Source of the DNA: RUG12461 sp045661345
Lineage (GTDB): Bacteria > Bacillota > Clostridia > Lachnospirales > Lachnospiraceae
Direction: 5' to 3'
Length of the DNA: 63,577 bases
Assembly: GCA_045661345.1 (NCBI GenBank)
Contig: JAZRFM010000008.1
Span: 1-63,577 of the forward strand
Made by a program: the position numbers and the translations under genes. Positions within the stretch are counted from its first letter, which is position 1; each line of letters opens with the position of its first letter. Below are positions 25,374 through 34,172 of the stretch, piece after piece. The notes below the pieces were generated by a model that made no database searches, was not told the DNA's origin, and saw only the letters and a program-made list of their open reading frames with translations.

Positions 25374-26300
25374 ATGGAAAAGCTGGACGATATTCAGAAG
25401 AGACTGATCGCAGAGGTGGCGGATCTGCATGAGGTGCCCATGGGCGCTTACAATTTCCGCGCCAACAGCAAGCTGGCGGGGAGACAGACTACCGCCAATA
25501 TTGATATTCAGTCAAAGGAAAACGGTGCCGGGATCGATATCCTGATCAAGCCCGGCACCAAAAAGGAAAGCGTGCATATTCCGGTGGTGCTTTCCGAAAG
25601 CGGTCTGAAGGAGACGGTTTATAACGATTTTTATGTCGGAGAGGACAGTGATGTCGTCATCGTGGCAGGCTGCGGCATCGACAACTGCGGGACACAGGAC
25701 GCCGAGCATGACGGCATTCACCGCTTTTTTGTCGGAAAGGGTGCCCATGTAAAGTACGTGGAAAAACATTACGGATCCGGAGAGGGCAAGGGAAAACGGA
25801 TTTTGAATCCGGTGACGGAGGTCTACATGGAGGAAGGAAGCTCCATGGAGATGGAAATGGTACAGATCAAGGGAGTGGATTCCACAGAGCGGACCACTGT
25901 TGCGGAATTGAAAAAGGACGCATCCCTCATCATCCGGGAGCGCCTCATGACTCACGGGGAGCAGACAGCAAACAGTATCATCAAGGCGACGATCCTGGAG
26001 GAAGGCGCCAGCGCTGATGTGGTGTCGCGCTCGGTGGCCAGAGACCATTCCTTTCAGAAGTTTGACGCCTGTATCATCGGCAATGCGCCCTGTCACGGGC
26101 ATACGGAATGTGATTCCATCATTATGGACGAGGGACGGATCCTGGCGGTGCCGTCATTGGAGGCGAATGACGTGGATGCGGAGCTGTTTCATGAGGCGGC
26201 CATCGGCAAGATCGCCGGAGAGCAGCTGATCAAGCTCATGACCCTCGGTTTGACGGAGGCGGAAGCAGAGGAACAGATCATTAACGGATTTCTGAAATAG
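25374..26300 (+). CDS. SufB/SufD-like Fe-S scaffold protein
   Basis: A 308-residue SufBD-fold protein (beta-helix core; CHGHTECDSIIMDEGRILAVPSLEA near residue 240, the conserved C-terminal block). It is much shorter than full SufB (about 465), as in the minimal SufC/SufB (SMS-like) systems of anaerobes. It starts 4 bases after sufC. CGIDNCGTQDAEHDG near 102 offers further cysteines. It assembles Fe-S clusters with SufC; it may serve HydF or general needs. Confidence 0.83.
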   Translation: MEKLDDIQKRLIAEVADLHEVPMGAYNFRANSKLAGRQTTANIDIQSKENGAGIDILIKPGTKKESVHIPVVLSESGLKETVYNDFYVGEDSDVVIVAGCGIDNCGTQDAEHDGIHRFFVGKGAHVKYVEKHYGSGEGKGKRILNPVTEVYMEEGSSMEMEMVQIKGVDSTERTTVAELKKDASLIIRERLMTHGEQTANSIIKATILEEGASADVVSRSVARDHSFQKFDACIIGNAPCHGHTECDSIIMDEGRILAVPSLEANDVDAELFHEAAIGKIAGEQLIKLMTLGLTEAEAEEQIINGFLK

Positions 26301-26306
26301 CAGGAT

Positions 26307-26864
26307 ATGGACAGCTTTGACATTACCATTCACCGGAAAAAGGTGAAGCATTACAGCATCAGGATTGACGGAGACGGCACCGTGCACGTTACGGTGCCGT
26401 TTTCCGGTACCATGAGAGAGGCGGAGCGCTTTGTAAACAGCAAAGCCGGCTGGATCATAAAAAAACGGCAGGAGGGTCTGAAACGGATCCCGCTGGATCC
26501 GGCAGCGCTGAAGTTTCGCGAGGGGGACGCGGAGTATCTGACCTGGCTGACAGAGCAGATTTACCCGCTGTTTTCTACATACCGGATTCCTTTTCCGAAG
26601 CTGACCTTCCGGCTGATGAAGGGACGCTGGGGAAGCTGTACCAGAAAAAAGGCGGAGGTGACGTTGAATAAACTGTGTAAGCTCCTGCCGAAGGACTGCC
26701 AGGAATACGTGATCGCCCATGAATTGTCCCATCTCGTGGAGGCCAACCACAGCAGGGCTTTTTACGAGGTGCTGTCATCCGTCCTGCCGGATTACCGTGA
26801 AAGAGAGCGGAAACTCGACCATTTCCGGATTCTGCGCCCCGAAAAAGAGGGCGCGAAACCTTGA
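26307..26864 (+). CDS. YgjP-type M48-like metallopeptidase (DUF45)
   Basis: A 185-residue protein with GRWGSCTRKK and the zinc motif HELSHLVEANHSRAFYEVL, diagnostic of the YgjP/WLM-like family. The length is slightly below the usual 230 because the N-terminal segment is short. It follows the SufB-like gene by 6 bases, so it is probably in the same operon. Cytoplasmic; the cellular substrate is not established. Confidence 0.85.
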   Translation: MDSFDITIHRKKVKHYSIRIDGDGTVHVTVPFSGTMREAERFVNSKAGWIIKKRQEGLKRIPLDPAALKFREGDAEYLTWLTEQIYPLFSTYRIPFPKLTFRLMKGRWGSCTRKKAEVTLNKLCKLLPKDCQEYVIAHELSHLVEANHSRAFYEVLSSVLPDYRERERKLDHFRILRPEKEGAKP

Positions 26865-26938
26865 AATTGCCGTCATCTTTGACTATAATATTGTTTTAAA
26901 GTGCGTTTATTACCGCCGCTTGAGGGGAGGTGAGGATT

Positions 26939-29260
26939 TTGTCAGATTTTTCAACGGAAAGACTGGAAGAGCTGGAAAGCCGTGTTATGTCAAAATCCGC
27001 CACCCTGCCGAAACAGAGTGATTTCACCGATCCGGCGGAGCTATACGAACATCTGATCGACAACGTTCGACGTTATCATCCTTCGGACGATATTTCCCTG
27101 ATCGAAAAAGCCTATGACATAGCCAGAAATGCCCACGAGGGCCAGACCCGCAAGTCCGGTGAGGCGTATATCATTCACCCCTTAAGCGTTGCCATTATTC
27201 TGGCGGAGCTGGAGATGGACAAGGAGACCATCGTGGCGGGTCTTTTACATGATGTGGCAGAGGACACCGTCATGACCATCGCGGATGTGGAGATGCATTT
27301 CGGTCCGGAGGTGGCGCTCCTGGTGGACGGGATGACGAAGCTGCAGAATCTGCAGCTCCACACGGACATCGCGGACAAGCGACAGGAGAGACTGGAGCTT
27401 CAGGCGGAAAATCTGCGGAAGATGTTTCTGGCCATGGCCAAGGACATCCGCGTCATCATCATCAAGCTGGCGGATCGTCTGCATAACATGCGCACCCTGA
27501 AATATCAGCCCCGGGAGTCCCAGATCAGAATCGCCCGCGAGACACAGGAGATTTACGCGCCGATTGCGCAGCGCCTCGGTATCAGCAAGATCAAGATCGA
27601 GCTGGACGATCTGGCTCTAAAGTATCTGGAGCCGGAAGCCTACTATGATCTTGTGGAAAAGGTGGTGCTCCGCAAGGATGCCAGAGAGGAATATATCGGG
27701 AATCTGGCAAAGGAAGTGCATGAGGCCATCAGGGAAGCGCATATTGAAGCGGAGGTCTACGGACGGGCCAAGCATTTCTTCAGCGTGTATAAAAAGATGG
27801 TCAATCAGGGTAAAACCATTGACCAGATCTATGATCTGTTTGCGATCCGCATCATCGTGAATTCCGTCAAGGACTGTTATGCGGCCCTTGGGATCATCCA
27901 TGAGATGTATAAGCCCGTGCCGGGGCGGTTTAAGGATTATATCGCGATGCCGAAGCCGAATATGTACCAATCCCTGCATACGACACTGATCGGGCATGAC
28001 GGGCGTCCCTTTGAGATCCAGATCCGGACGGCGGAAATGCACCGTACCGCGGAATACGGTATTGCGGCGCATTGGAAATACAAGGAAGGATCCGACGGCA
28101 AGGACACTGCCGGACAGGAAGAGGCCAAGCTTTCCTGGCTGCGGCAGATTCTGGAATGGCAGCAGGACATGGCGGATAACCGCGAGTTCATGAGCCTCTT
28201 AAAGAGCGATCTGAACCTGTTTTCGGATACGGTCTTTTGCTTTACCCCTACCGGGGATGTGAAAAATCTGCCGGCCGGGTCGACACCGGTGGATTTCGCC
28301 TACTGCATTCACTCCGCGGTCGGCAACAAGATGGTTGGCGCCAAGGTCAACGGCAGACTGGTGCCCATCGACTATGAGATCCAGAACGGGGATCGCATCG
28401 AGATCCTGACCTCCCAGAATTCCAAGGGGCCGAGCCGTGACTGGCTTTCGGTGGTGAAGAGCACCCAGGCGAAAAACAAGATCAACCAGTGGTTCCGGAG
28501 TGAGCTGAAGGAAGAGAATATTGCCAAAGGCAAGGAGATGATCCTCGCCTATTGCAAGGCGAAATCGATTGACACCGCTCTCCTCGGCAAGCCGGAATAC
28601 CAGCAGAAGGTCGTCCGGAAATACGGCTATCATGACTGGGAGGCATTGCTGGCGTCCGTCGGGCGCGGCGGTCTGAAGGAAGGCCAGATCGTCAATAAGA
28701 TGGTGGAGGAATACGAAAAGGATCATCCGATTCGTGTGACCGATGCCGATCTCATGGAGGAACTGAACGAAGGACAGCAGAGACGGGAGATTCTCCACAG
28801 CAAGAGCGGCATTATCGTCCGGGGGCTTTATGATGTGGCGGTGCACTTTTCGAAATGCTGCAGTCCCGTGCCGGGGGATGAGATCGTGGGCTTTGTGACG
28901 AGAGGCCGCGGGGTCTCCATCCATCGCACCGATTGTGTCAACATCATTCATCTGACGGATGATGAGAAGGGACGTCTCATCGAGGCGGAATGGCAGCAGG
29001 ACGCATCGGCCATCAGCGGCGAATATCTGGCGGAGATCAGGATTTTCTGTCATGACAGAACCGGCCTCCTGGTGGATATCAGTAAGGTCTTTACAGGGCA
29101 GGAAATCAGTATTCACGGAATCAACTCCTCGATCAGCAAGCAGGGCACGGCCACCATCGCCGTTTCCTTTACCGTGAAGAATAAAGACCAGCTGGCGGCA
29201 TTGATTACAAGGATCCGTCAGGTGGAAAGCGTGATCGATATCGAACGGACAAGTGGCTGA
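26939..29260 (+). CDS. relA: RelA/SpoT bifunctional (p)ppGpp synthetase/hydrolase
   Basis: A 773-residue stringent-response enzyme. The HD hydrolase domain (about 50-200) includes LLHDVAEDT. The synthetase domain (about 235-350) has GRFKDYIAMPKPNMYQSLHT. TGS (about 405-465, FTPTGDVKNLPAG), a zinc-finger-like HFSKCCSPVPGDE segment and ACT (about 690-770) follow. Both catalytic domains look intact. The start is TTG 26939, 8 bases after GGGGAGG; the GTG at 26930 lies inside that ribosome site. Confidence 0.95.
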   Translation: MSDFSTERLEELESRVMSKSATLPKQSDFTDPAELYEHLIDNVRRYHPSDDISLIEKAYDIARNAHEGQTRKSGEAYIIHPLSVAIILAELEMDKETIVAGLLHDVAEDTVMTIADVEMHFGPEVALLVDGMTKLQNLQLHTDIADKRQERLELQAENLRKMFLAMAKDIRVIIIKLADRLHNMRTLKYQPRESQIRIARETQEIYAPIAQRLGISKIKIELDDLALKYLEPEAYYDLVEKVVLRKDAREEYIGNLAKEVHEAIREAHIEAEVYGRAKHFFSVYKKMVNQGKTIDQIYDLFAIRIIVNSVKDCYAALGIIHEMYKPVPGRFKDYIAMPKPNMYQSLHTTLIGHDGRPFEIQIRTAEMHRTAEYGIAAHWKYKEGSDGKDTAGQEEAKLSWLRQILEWQQDMADNREFMSLLKSDLNLFSDTVFCFTPTGDVKNLPAGSTPVDFAYCIHSAVGNKMVGAKVNGRLVPIDYEIQNGDRIEILTSQNSKGPSRDWLSVVKSTQAKNKINQWFRSELKEENIAKGKEMILAYCKAKSIDTALLGKPEYQQKVVRKYGYHDWEALLASVGRGGLKEGQIVNKMVEEYEKDHPIRVTDADLMEELNEGQQRREILHSKSGIIVRGLYDVAVHFSKCCSPVPGDEIVGFVTRGRGVSIHRTDCVNIIHLTDDEKGRLIEAEWQQDASAISGEYLAEIRIFCHDRTGLLVDISKVFTGQEISIHGINSSISKQGTATIAVSFTVKNKDQLAALITRIRQVESVIDIERTSG

Positions 29261-29274
29261 GAAAGCAGGGAATT

Positions 29275-29898
29275 ATGCTGGAAGTGAAACATCTGACTGT
29301 CGGAATGATCGGCACCAATTGCTATCTGGCAGTTAATACCATGACAAAAGAGACGGTGATCATTGATCCGGGAGATGAAGCAAAGCGGATCGACCGTCTC
29401 ATCAGGGAAAACGGATACATACCCCGGGCGATCCTTCTGACCCACGGGCATTTTGACCATGTGATGGCGGTGGATGCCCTTTCCGCAGAGTACGGACTCA
29501 AGGTCTACGCCCATGAGCTGGAGCGGGAGACGCTGGAGGATCCCGTGATGAATGTCAGCGGGATGATGGGAAGCACCCAGACATTTCATGCGACGGATTA
29601 TGTCAGAGACGGAGAGCTTCTGACGCTGGCGGGGTATACCTTTCAGGTACTGCTGACCCCCGGACATACGAGAGGGGGCGTTTGCTATTATCTGGCCTCG
29701 GAGCATGTGCTGTTCTCTGGTGATACGCTCTTTGCAGGCTCTGTGGGGCGGACGGACTTCCCGGGCGGCAGCATGAGCACTTTGATCGGGAGTATCCGGG
29801 AAAAGCTTCTGGCTCTGCCGGATGAGACGGTGGTTTATCCCGGGCATATGGAGGTTACCACCATCGGTGCCGAAAGAACCGGCAATATGTTTCTCTGA
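29275..29898 (+). CDS. Metallo-beta-lactamase-fold hydrolase (GloB-like)
   Basis: A 207-residue hydrolase with THGHFDHV, TPGHTRGG and SGDTLFAGSVGRTD, the metal-binding motifs of hydroxyacylglutathione-hydrolase-like thioesterases. It lies 14 bases after relA and 13 before hemZ, a gene order common in Clostridia. It may act on glyoxal-derived thioesters; the exact substrate is not predictable. Confidence 0.88.
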   Translation: MLEVKHLTVGMIGTNCYLAVNTMTKETVIIDPGDEAKRIDRLIRENGYIPRAILLTHGHFDHVMAVDALSAEYGLKVYAHELERETLEDPVMNVSGMMGSTQTFHATDYVRDGELLTLAGYTFQVLLTPGHTRGGVCYYLASEHVLFSGDTLFAGSVGRTDFPGGSMSTLIGSIREKLLALPDETVVYPGHMEVTTIGAERTGNMFL

Positions 29899-29911
29899 AA
29901 GGGTACGAACC

Positions 29912-31336
29912 ATGATCCTTGTCAGAACAGATCAAGATGATTTTACCTATGACATCCACTCGCTGGTGAAGGCGTTTTATCCGGCGGAGGATGTCATTGT
30001 TTTACCCCCGGGAAAGGAAATGCCGCCCAGAAAGGGAGGAGAGAGCGTTTCCCCCGTGACCCGGGTCATGGAAGTGTCCATTCCGCAGGGGTTTTCTGAC
30101 CGGAAGCAGACCAAGGACGCGCTGAAACAGGGGCTGTATCAAAGGCTTGTGAAAGAGACTGGGAAGGAATTGCCCTGGGGGTCTCTGACAGGGATCCGCC
30201 CGGTGCGGATTCCCATGGGGATGCTCACTGAGGGCAGATCCCATACCGAGATCCTGCGTCATATGCAAAAAACCTACTTCTGTTCCGAAAAAAAAGCATT
30301 GCTTTCCATAGAGATTGCGGAGCGGGAACGCGGGATTTTACGGGAGGTCGATGATACGGGGGGTTACAGCCTTTATGTCGGGATACCTTTTTGTCCGACC
30401 ACTTGCCTGTATTGTTCGTTTGCGTCATATCCTGTCGAAATGTATCGTGATCGGATCGCAGCCTATCTGGAGGCGCTGTTTCAGGAATTAAGCGAAACAG
30501 CGAGGTGTTTCCGGGGTCGGTCGCTCCATACGGTCTATCTCGGTGGAGGCACGCCGACTTCTTTGGAACCGGCGGAATTGGAAGGGGTTATTAAAAAAAT
30601 AAAATCAGAATTTGATTTATCATCCTGTCTGGAATTTACTGTGGAAGCCGGGCGTCCGGACAGTATCACGGAGGAAAAGCTTTCCGTTTTACGGAGCTGC
30701 GGGGTGAACCGGATCTCTGTCAATCCCCAGACCTTTTCCCAGAAGACTTTGGATCTTATCGGACGCAATCACACCGTTGCGCAAACAGAGGAGGCTTATG
30801 CCCTTGCGCGGCGTATGGGTTTTTCCAATATCAATATGGATCTCATTCTGGGTCTCCCCGGAGAAACAACAGAGGATGTTTCACATACGATGGAACGGAT
30901 CCGGTCTCTTGCCCCCGATGATATCACGGTGCACTCCCTTGCGGTCAAACGCGCTTCGCGACTGAAGATCGAGATGGAGAGCTACCGGCAGTATCAGATG
31001 GAAAACACGGCGGAACAGATGGAGATTGCGGAAAGGGTCTGCCGCGAGATCGGACGGACCCCCTACTATCTCTACCGCCAGAAGAATATGGCCGGCAACT
31101 TCGAGAACGTGGGTTACGCCGCTCCTGGCAAGGCCGGCATTTACAATATCCTGATGATGGAGGAGGTGGAGGACATCGCTGCCTGCGGCGCCGGGACAGT
31201 ATCGAAACGGGTGTTCCCGGACGGGCGGATCGAGCGGTGTGATACGGTGAAGGATCTGGATCAGTATATCGGCAGGATCGATGAGATGATCGAGCGGAAG
31301 CGGAGATTGTTTGGGGCAGAAAACGATCTGGAATGA
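29912..31336 (+). CDS. hemZ: Radical SAM HemZ-type coproporphyrinogen dehydrogenase
   Basis: A 474-residue radical SAM protein with CPTTCLYCSFASYP (CX3CX2C) near residue 160, the GGGTPTSL motif, and the HemZ N-terminal extension (ELPWGSLTGIRPVRI). The start at 29912 was chosen because longer frames run into the preceding gene. It belongs to the HemN/HemZ family that makes protoporphyrinogen or uses haem-like substrates. No other haem gene is nearby, so its activity is uncertain. It marks the end of the conserved block. Confidence 0.85.
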   Translation: MILVRTDQDDFTYDIHSLVKAFYPAEDVIVLPPGKEMPPRKGGESVSPVTRVMEVSIPQGFSDRKQTKDALKQGLYQRLVKETGKELPWGSLTGIRPVRIPMGMLTEGRSHTEILRHMQKTYFCSEKKALLSIEIAERERGILREVDDTGGYSLYVGIPFCPTTCLYCSFASYPVEMYRDRIAAYLEALFQELSETARCFRGRSLHTVYLGGGTPTSLEPAELEGVIKKIKSEFDLSSCLEFTVEAGRPDSITEEKLSVLRSCGVNRISVNPQTFSQKTLDLIGRNHTVAQTEEAYALARRMGFSNINMDLILGLPGETTEDVSHTMERIRSLAPDDITVHSLAVKRASRLKIEMESYRQYQMENTAEQMEIAERVCREIGRTPYYLYRQKNMAGNFENVGYAAPGKAGIYNILMMEEVEDIAACGAGTVSKRVFPDGRIERCDTVKDLDQYIGRIDEMIERKRRLFGAENDLE

Positions 31337-31409
31337 AGAAGATCCTTGAATAAGATTTTGAAACAACAGAAGAAGACCATTTTTTTACCAATGAATTTCG
31401 GAGGAAAAC

Positions 31410-31505
31410 ATGAGTTATCAATTAGTGATCGCCGAAAAACCGCCGGTAGCGAAGAGCATCGCGGCGGTGATCGGCGCAGAAGAACTGCAAGAGGTTATGA
31501 CATGA
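31410..31505 (+). pseudogene. 5' fragment of DNA topoisomerase III (topB)
   Basis: Thirty-one codons beginning MSYQLVIAEKPPVAKSIAAV match the N-terminal TOPRIM start of TopB-family topoisomerases. The frame then stops at TGA 31503-31505 with no later domain. A GAGGAAA ribosome site is preserved. It is a deletion scar at the left edge of the mosaic region; such topoisomerase genes are common on integrative elements. The following 240 bases to 31744 contain no gene I can support. Confidence 0.7.
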
Positions 31506-31744
31506 GTGAACATCCTTTTTTACGACCGCCAGCTCGGGTTTCATGGAAGGAGAAGGAGAAAATCCGTAGTGAAGTAAACACAAATTACAGAACATTTCTT
31601 AAAGTAAAGACACCGAGGTGCATAATTTGCACATTCGTTCTGAAAAATGTTCCGAATTTAAAAAGATCATTCCGAAAAATGTAGACCTATCCGTTTTTGA
31701 GAAGTATACTTACAGGTAGAAACAATACAAAGGGGGAGACGGTC

Positions 31745-33079
31745 TTGAAACGAACGCTGTTTAACAATCTGCTGAGATGGAAAAAAGATCCCTCCAGAAA
31801 GCCTCTTGTGCTGTTTGGTGCCAGACAGGTGGGAAAGACTTATCTGGTAACGGAATTTGCAAAAGCGGAATACGAGGACTGTATTATTCTGAATTGTGAC
31901 AAGGATCGGAGAATCCGTGAGATCTTCGAAAAAGATCTGAGAGCTGACCGGATCATATCGGACATCGAGATCCTGAGCGGGAAAAACTTTGCTCCGGAAA
32001 AAACACTTCTGTTCATTGACGAGGTGGGGGAGGTTCCGAAAGCTCTGTCGGCACTGAAATATTTTTGCGAGGATGCTCCTGAGTATCATGTGATTGTGGC
32101 CGGCTCTCTTCTCGGACTGGCTATCCATGAGGGTGCTTCATTTCCCGTGGGGAAGGTGGATGAGCTGAAGCTCTATCCGATGTCATTCCTGGAATTTGTA
32201 TCCGCCGTAAAAGGAGAAGCCGCGGCAGAACGCCTCTTCAAGGGAAGCTTGTTGGAGCTTTCTTCCCTTAATTCTGTTTTTCGGGAGCTTCTCAGAGATT
32301 ACTATTTTACCGGAGGCATGCCGGAGGTGGTGCAGGGCTTTGTAGACGGGCGTCCTCCGGAGGAACTGAGAAACATTCAAAAGCAGATCCTGTCGGATTA
32401 TGCTTTGGATATTTCGAAACACGCGGATTCCGCGATTCTGGGACGGATCCATCAGGTGTGGAATTCGATTCCGCAGCAGCTTGCAAAAAGCAACAAAAAA
32501 TTCCGCTACGGGGATATCCAGAAAGGTGCAAGAGCAAAGGACTTTGAGCTGGCGATCCAATGGCTTCTGGATGCGGGGATCATTTATAAGATACCGAGAG
32601 TTCGAAGAGCGGGGATCCCTCTGAAGTTTTATGAGGACTTTTCTGCTTTCAAGCTGTTTCTTCTCGATCATGGCCTGATGGGAGCAATGACCGATGCTCC
32701 CGTTTCCGAAATCCTTTTGGCGAATAATGTATTCCAGGAGTATAAGGGAACCTTTACGGAGCAATATGTGATGGAGCAGCTCCAATTTGCAGGATTCTCT
32801 TTATATTATTTTGACAGTGATGCTTCGAAGCTGGAACTCGACTTTCTGGTACAGATTGAAAACATGCTGGTTCCGATTGAGGTCAAAGCAGAGGAAAACC
32901 TGAGATCAAAATCCCTGCGCCAGTTTTCCATGGATCATCCAGAGGCCGTTCCGATTCGGATTTCCATGTCGGATTATCGCAGAGAGGAAAAACTGATCAA
33001 TCTTCCTCTGTATGCCGCCCATCGGGTGAAGGATGCGGTTTCGATTTCCCTTCCGGGGAAGCTGTCAGTCGAGGGCTGA
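31745..33079 (+). CDS. AAA family ATPase, DUF4143 type
   Basis: A 444-residue ATPase with Walker A GARQVGKTYL near residue 27, Walker B LLFIDEV, and a C-terminal DUF4143 nuclease-like domain (FYEDFSAFKLFLLDHGLMG ... ELDFLVQIENMLVPIEVKAEE, with a D...E.K pattern). It starts at TTG 31745, six bases after GGGGGAG. These proteins are common, often mobile or variable in Clostridia, and their role is not known. Confidence 0.85.
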   Translation: MKRTLFNNLLRWKKDPSRKPLVLFGARQVGKTYLVTEFAKAEYEDCIILNCDKDRRIREIFEKDLRADRIISDIEILSGKNFAPEKTLLFIDEVGEVPKALSALKYFCEDAPEYHVIVAGSLLGLAIHEGASFPVGKVDELKLYPMSFLEFVSAVKGEAAAERLFKGSLLELSSLNSVFRELLRDYYFTGGMPEVVQGFVDGRPPEELRNIQKQILSDYALDISKHADSAILGRIHQVWNSIPQQLAKSNKKFRYGDIQKGARAKDFELAIQWLLDAGIIYKIPRVRRAGIPLKFYEDFSAFKLFLLDHGLMGAMTDAPVSEILLANNVFQEYKGTFTEQYVMEQLQFAGFSLYYFDSDASKLELDFLVQIENMLVPIEVKAEENLRSKSLRQFSMDHPEAVPIRISMSDYRREEKLINLPLYAAHRVKDAVSISLPGKLSVEG

Positions 33080-33416
33080 TGATTGAGGCTTTATAGTGAA
33101 CGACAAGCTTTTTATGTCGTTCACTATAGAAAAGGAGACATAGGTATGGGTATCGAGATCGGATCCTGCGCGCCATCGAACAGGATACTCATCTTGCCAG
33201 AAAAGGACAGGAGATTGACGAAATGGAGGATGAGATTGGCAAAACCCTGCCGGCAGAGGAGACAGCTTGAAAACTGTTTGACTTTTTTATAGGAGCAATC
33301 ATGCTATTCATGTCGAAATTCTGACCATTCGTGTCAAACGGGTTCCCTTTTTATGAGAGTGCGATGATAATAGGATTGAAACAGGGCGTGTCAGTCAGTT
33401 GGGAGGTTTATACGAA
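33080..33416. other. Gap with palindrome and coding remnant
   Basis: This 337-base stretch holds a 14-bp perfect inverted repeat (TATAGTGAACGACA, 33092-33105 and 33115-33128). It also holds a coding remnant in the frame ending TGA 33270 (residues RDRILRAIEQDTHLARKGQE) that lacks a start, and the class-2 promoter listed separately. The remnant looks like the tail of an element gene; I cannot name it. Confidence 0.5.
33302..33371 (+). promoter_or_regulatory. Class-2 LytTR box and -10 for two-component system 1
   Basis: TGCTATTCATGT (33302) and GACCATTCGTGT (33323) are 21 bp apart. GATAAT at 33366-33371 starts 43 nt after the second half-site, the same distance as in the class-1 boxes. It drives the AgrA-like regulator, so autoregulation is likely. 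Confidence 0.8.
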
Positions 33417-34172
33417 ATGACGATCACCATCTGTGACGATGAGGCCGTACAACGAGAGAATTTGCGGAATATCATTCTGGAGCAGATACCGGACGCGTCG
33501 ATCCTTGAGTGTCAGAAGGCGGAGGAAGCATTAGGCTGTGCAGCGGAATCGCAGATCCTGTTTCTTGATATTGATACAGGAACAGAGATGGACGGGATGG
33601 ATGCAGCCCGGGTGATAAACCAGAGAAAGGAAGGGGAAGGGAGACTTTACTCTCTTCCTCTGATTGTATTTATTACGGGATTTCCGGAACGGATGCGGGA
33701 AGCCTTTGGGGTTCATGCGTTTTATTTTCTGGAGAAGCCCATACGACGGGAAATCCTGCTTCCGGTGCTGAAAGAGACGGTGAAGACAGCAGAGATGATC
33801 TTTGCCGAGAGCAGGAAAAAGCCTTCGACGGAAAACAGTCTGACGATAAAAACCGGAGATCGGGTGATCCTGCTCCCTTATCATCAGATCCTTTATGCGG
33901 AAAGCGCGGGAAGGGAACAGATCCTTCATGTTTCCAGGCTATACCAGAATCGGGAAGAAGTGGTTTACCCGGGAAGTATGGACGAACTGGAAACGCAGCT
34001 CCCGAAGGATTTCTATCGGATCCACAGAGGGTATATCGTAAACATGAGTTTTATCACGGGATATGGGAAAAACGGGGTGGAGCTGTCGGTTGGCAGCCGC
34101 CTTTTGATCTCAAGGTACAAGTACAAGGAATTTGTAGAGCGGTATTTGCATTTCATTGGATTCGGGGTATGA
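33417..34172 (+). CDS. LytTR response regulator (AgrA/LytR type)
   Basis: A 251-residue regulator: receiver (TITICDDEAVQ, Asp near 50 in LFLDIDTG, FITGFPE, Lys in FLEKPI) followed by LytTR (about 150-245; DFYRIHRGYIVNMSFI). The start at 33417 follows TTGGGAGG. It overlaps the kinase gene by 4 bases. It is the best candidate reader of the class-2 box, which occurs in front of its own operon and at six further sites. Confidence 0.9.
   Translation: MTITICDDEAVQRENLRNIILEQIPDASILECQKAEEALGCAAESQILFLDIDTGTEMDGMDAARVINQRKEGEGRLYSLPLIVFITGFPERMREAFGVHAFYFLEKPIRREILLPVLKETVKTAEMIFAESRKKPSTENSLTIKTGDRVILLPYHQILYAESAGREQILHVSRLYQNREEVVYPGSMDELETQLPKDFYRIHRGYIVNMSFITGYGKNGVELSVGSRLLISRYKYKEFVERYLHFIGFGV

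Noticed and set aside
33083..33292. 69-codon frame after the DUF4143 gene
   Set aside because: It spans a palindrome and overlaps a better coding remnant in another frame.
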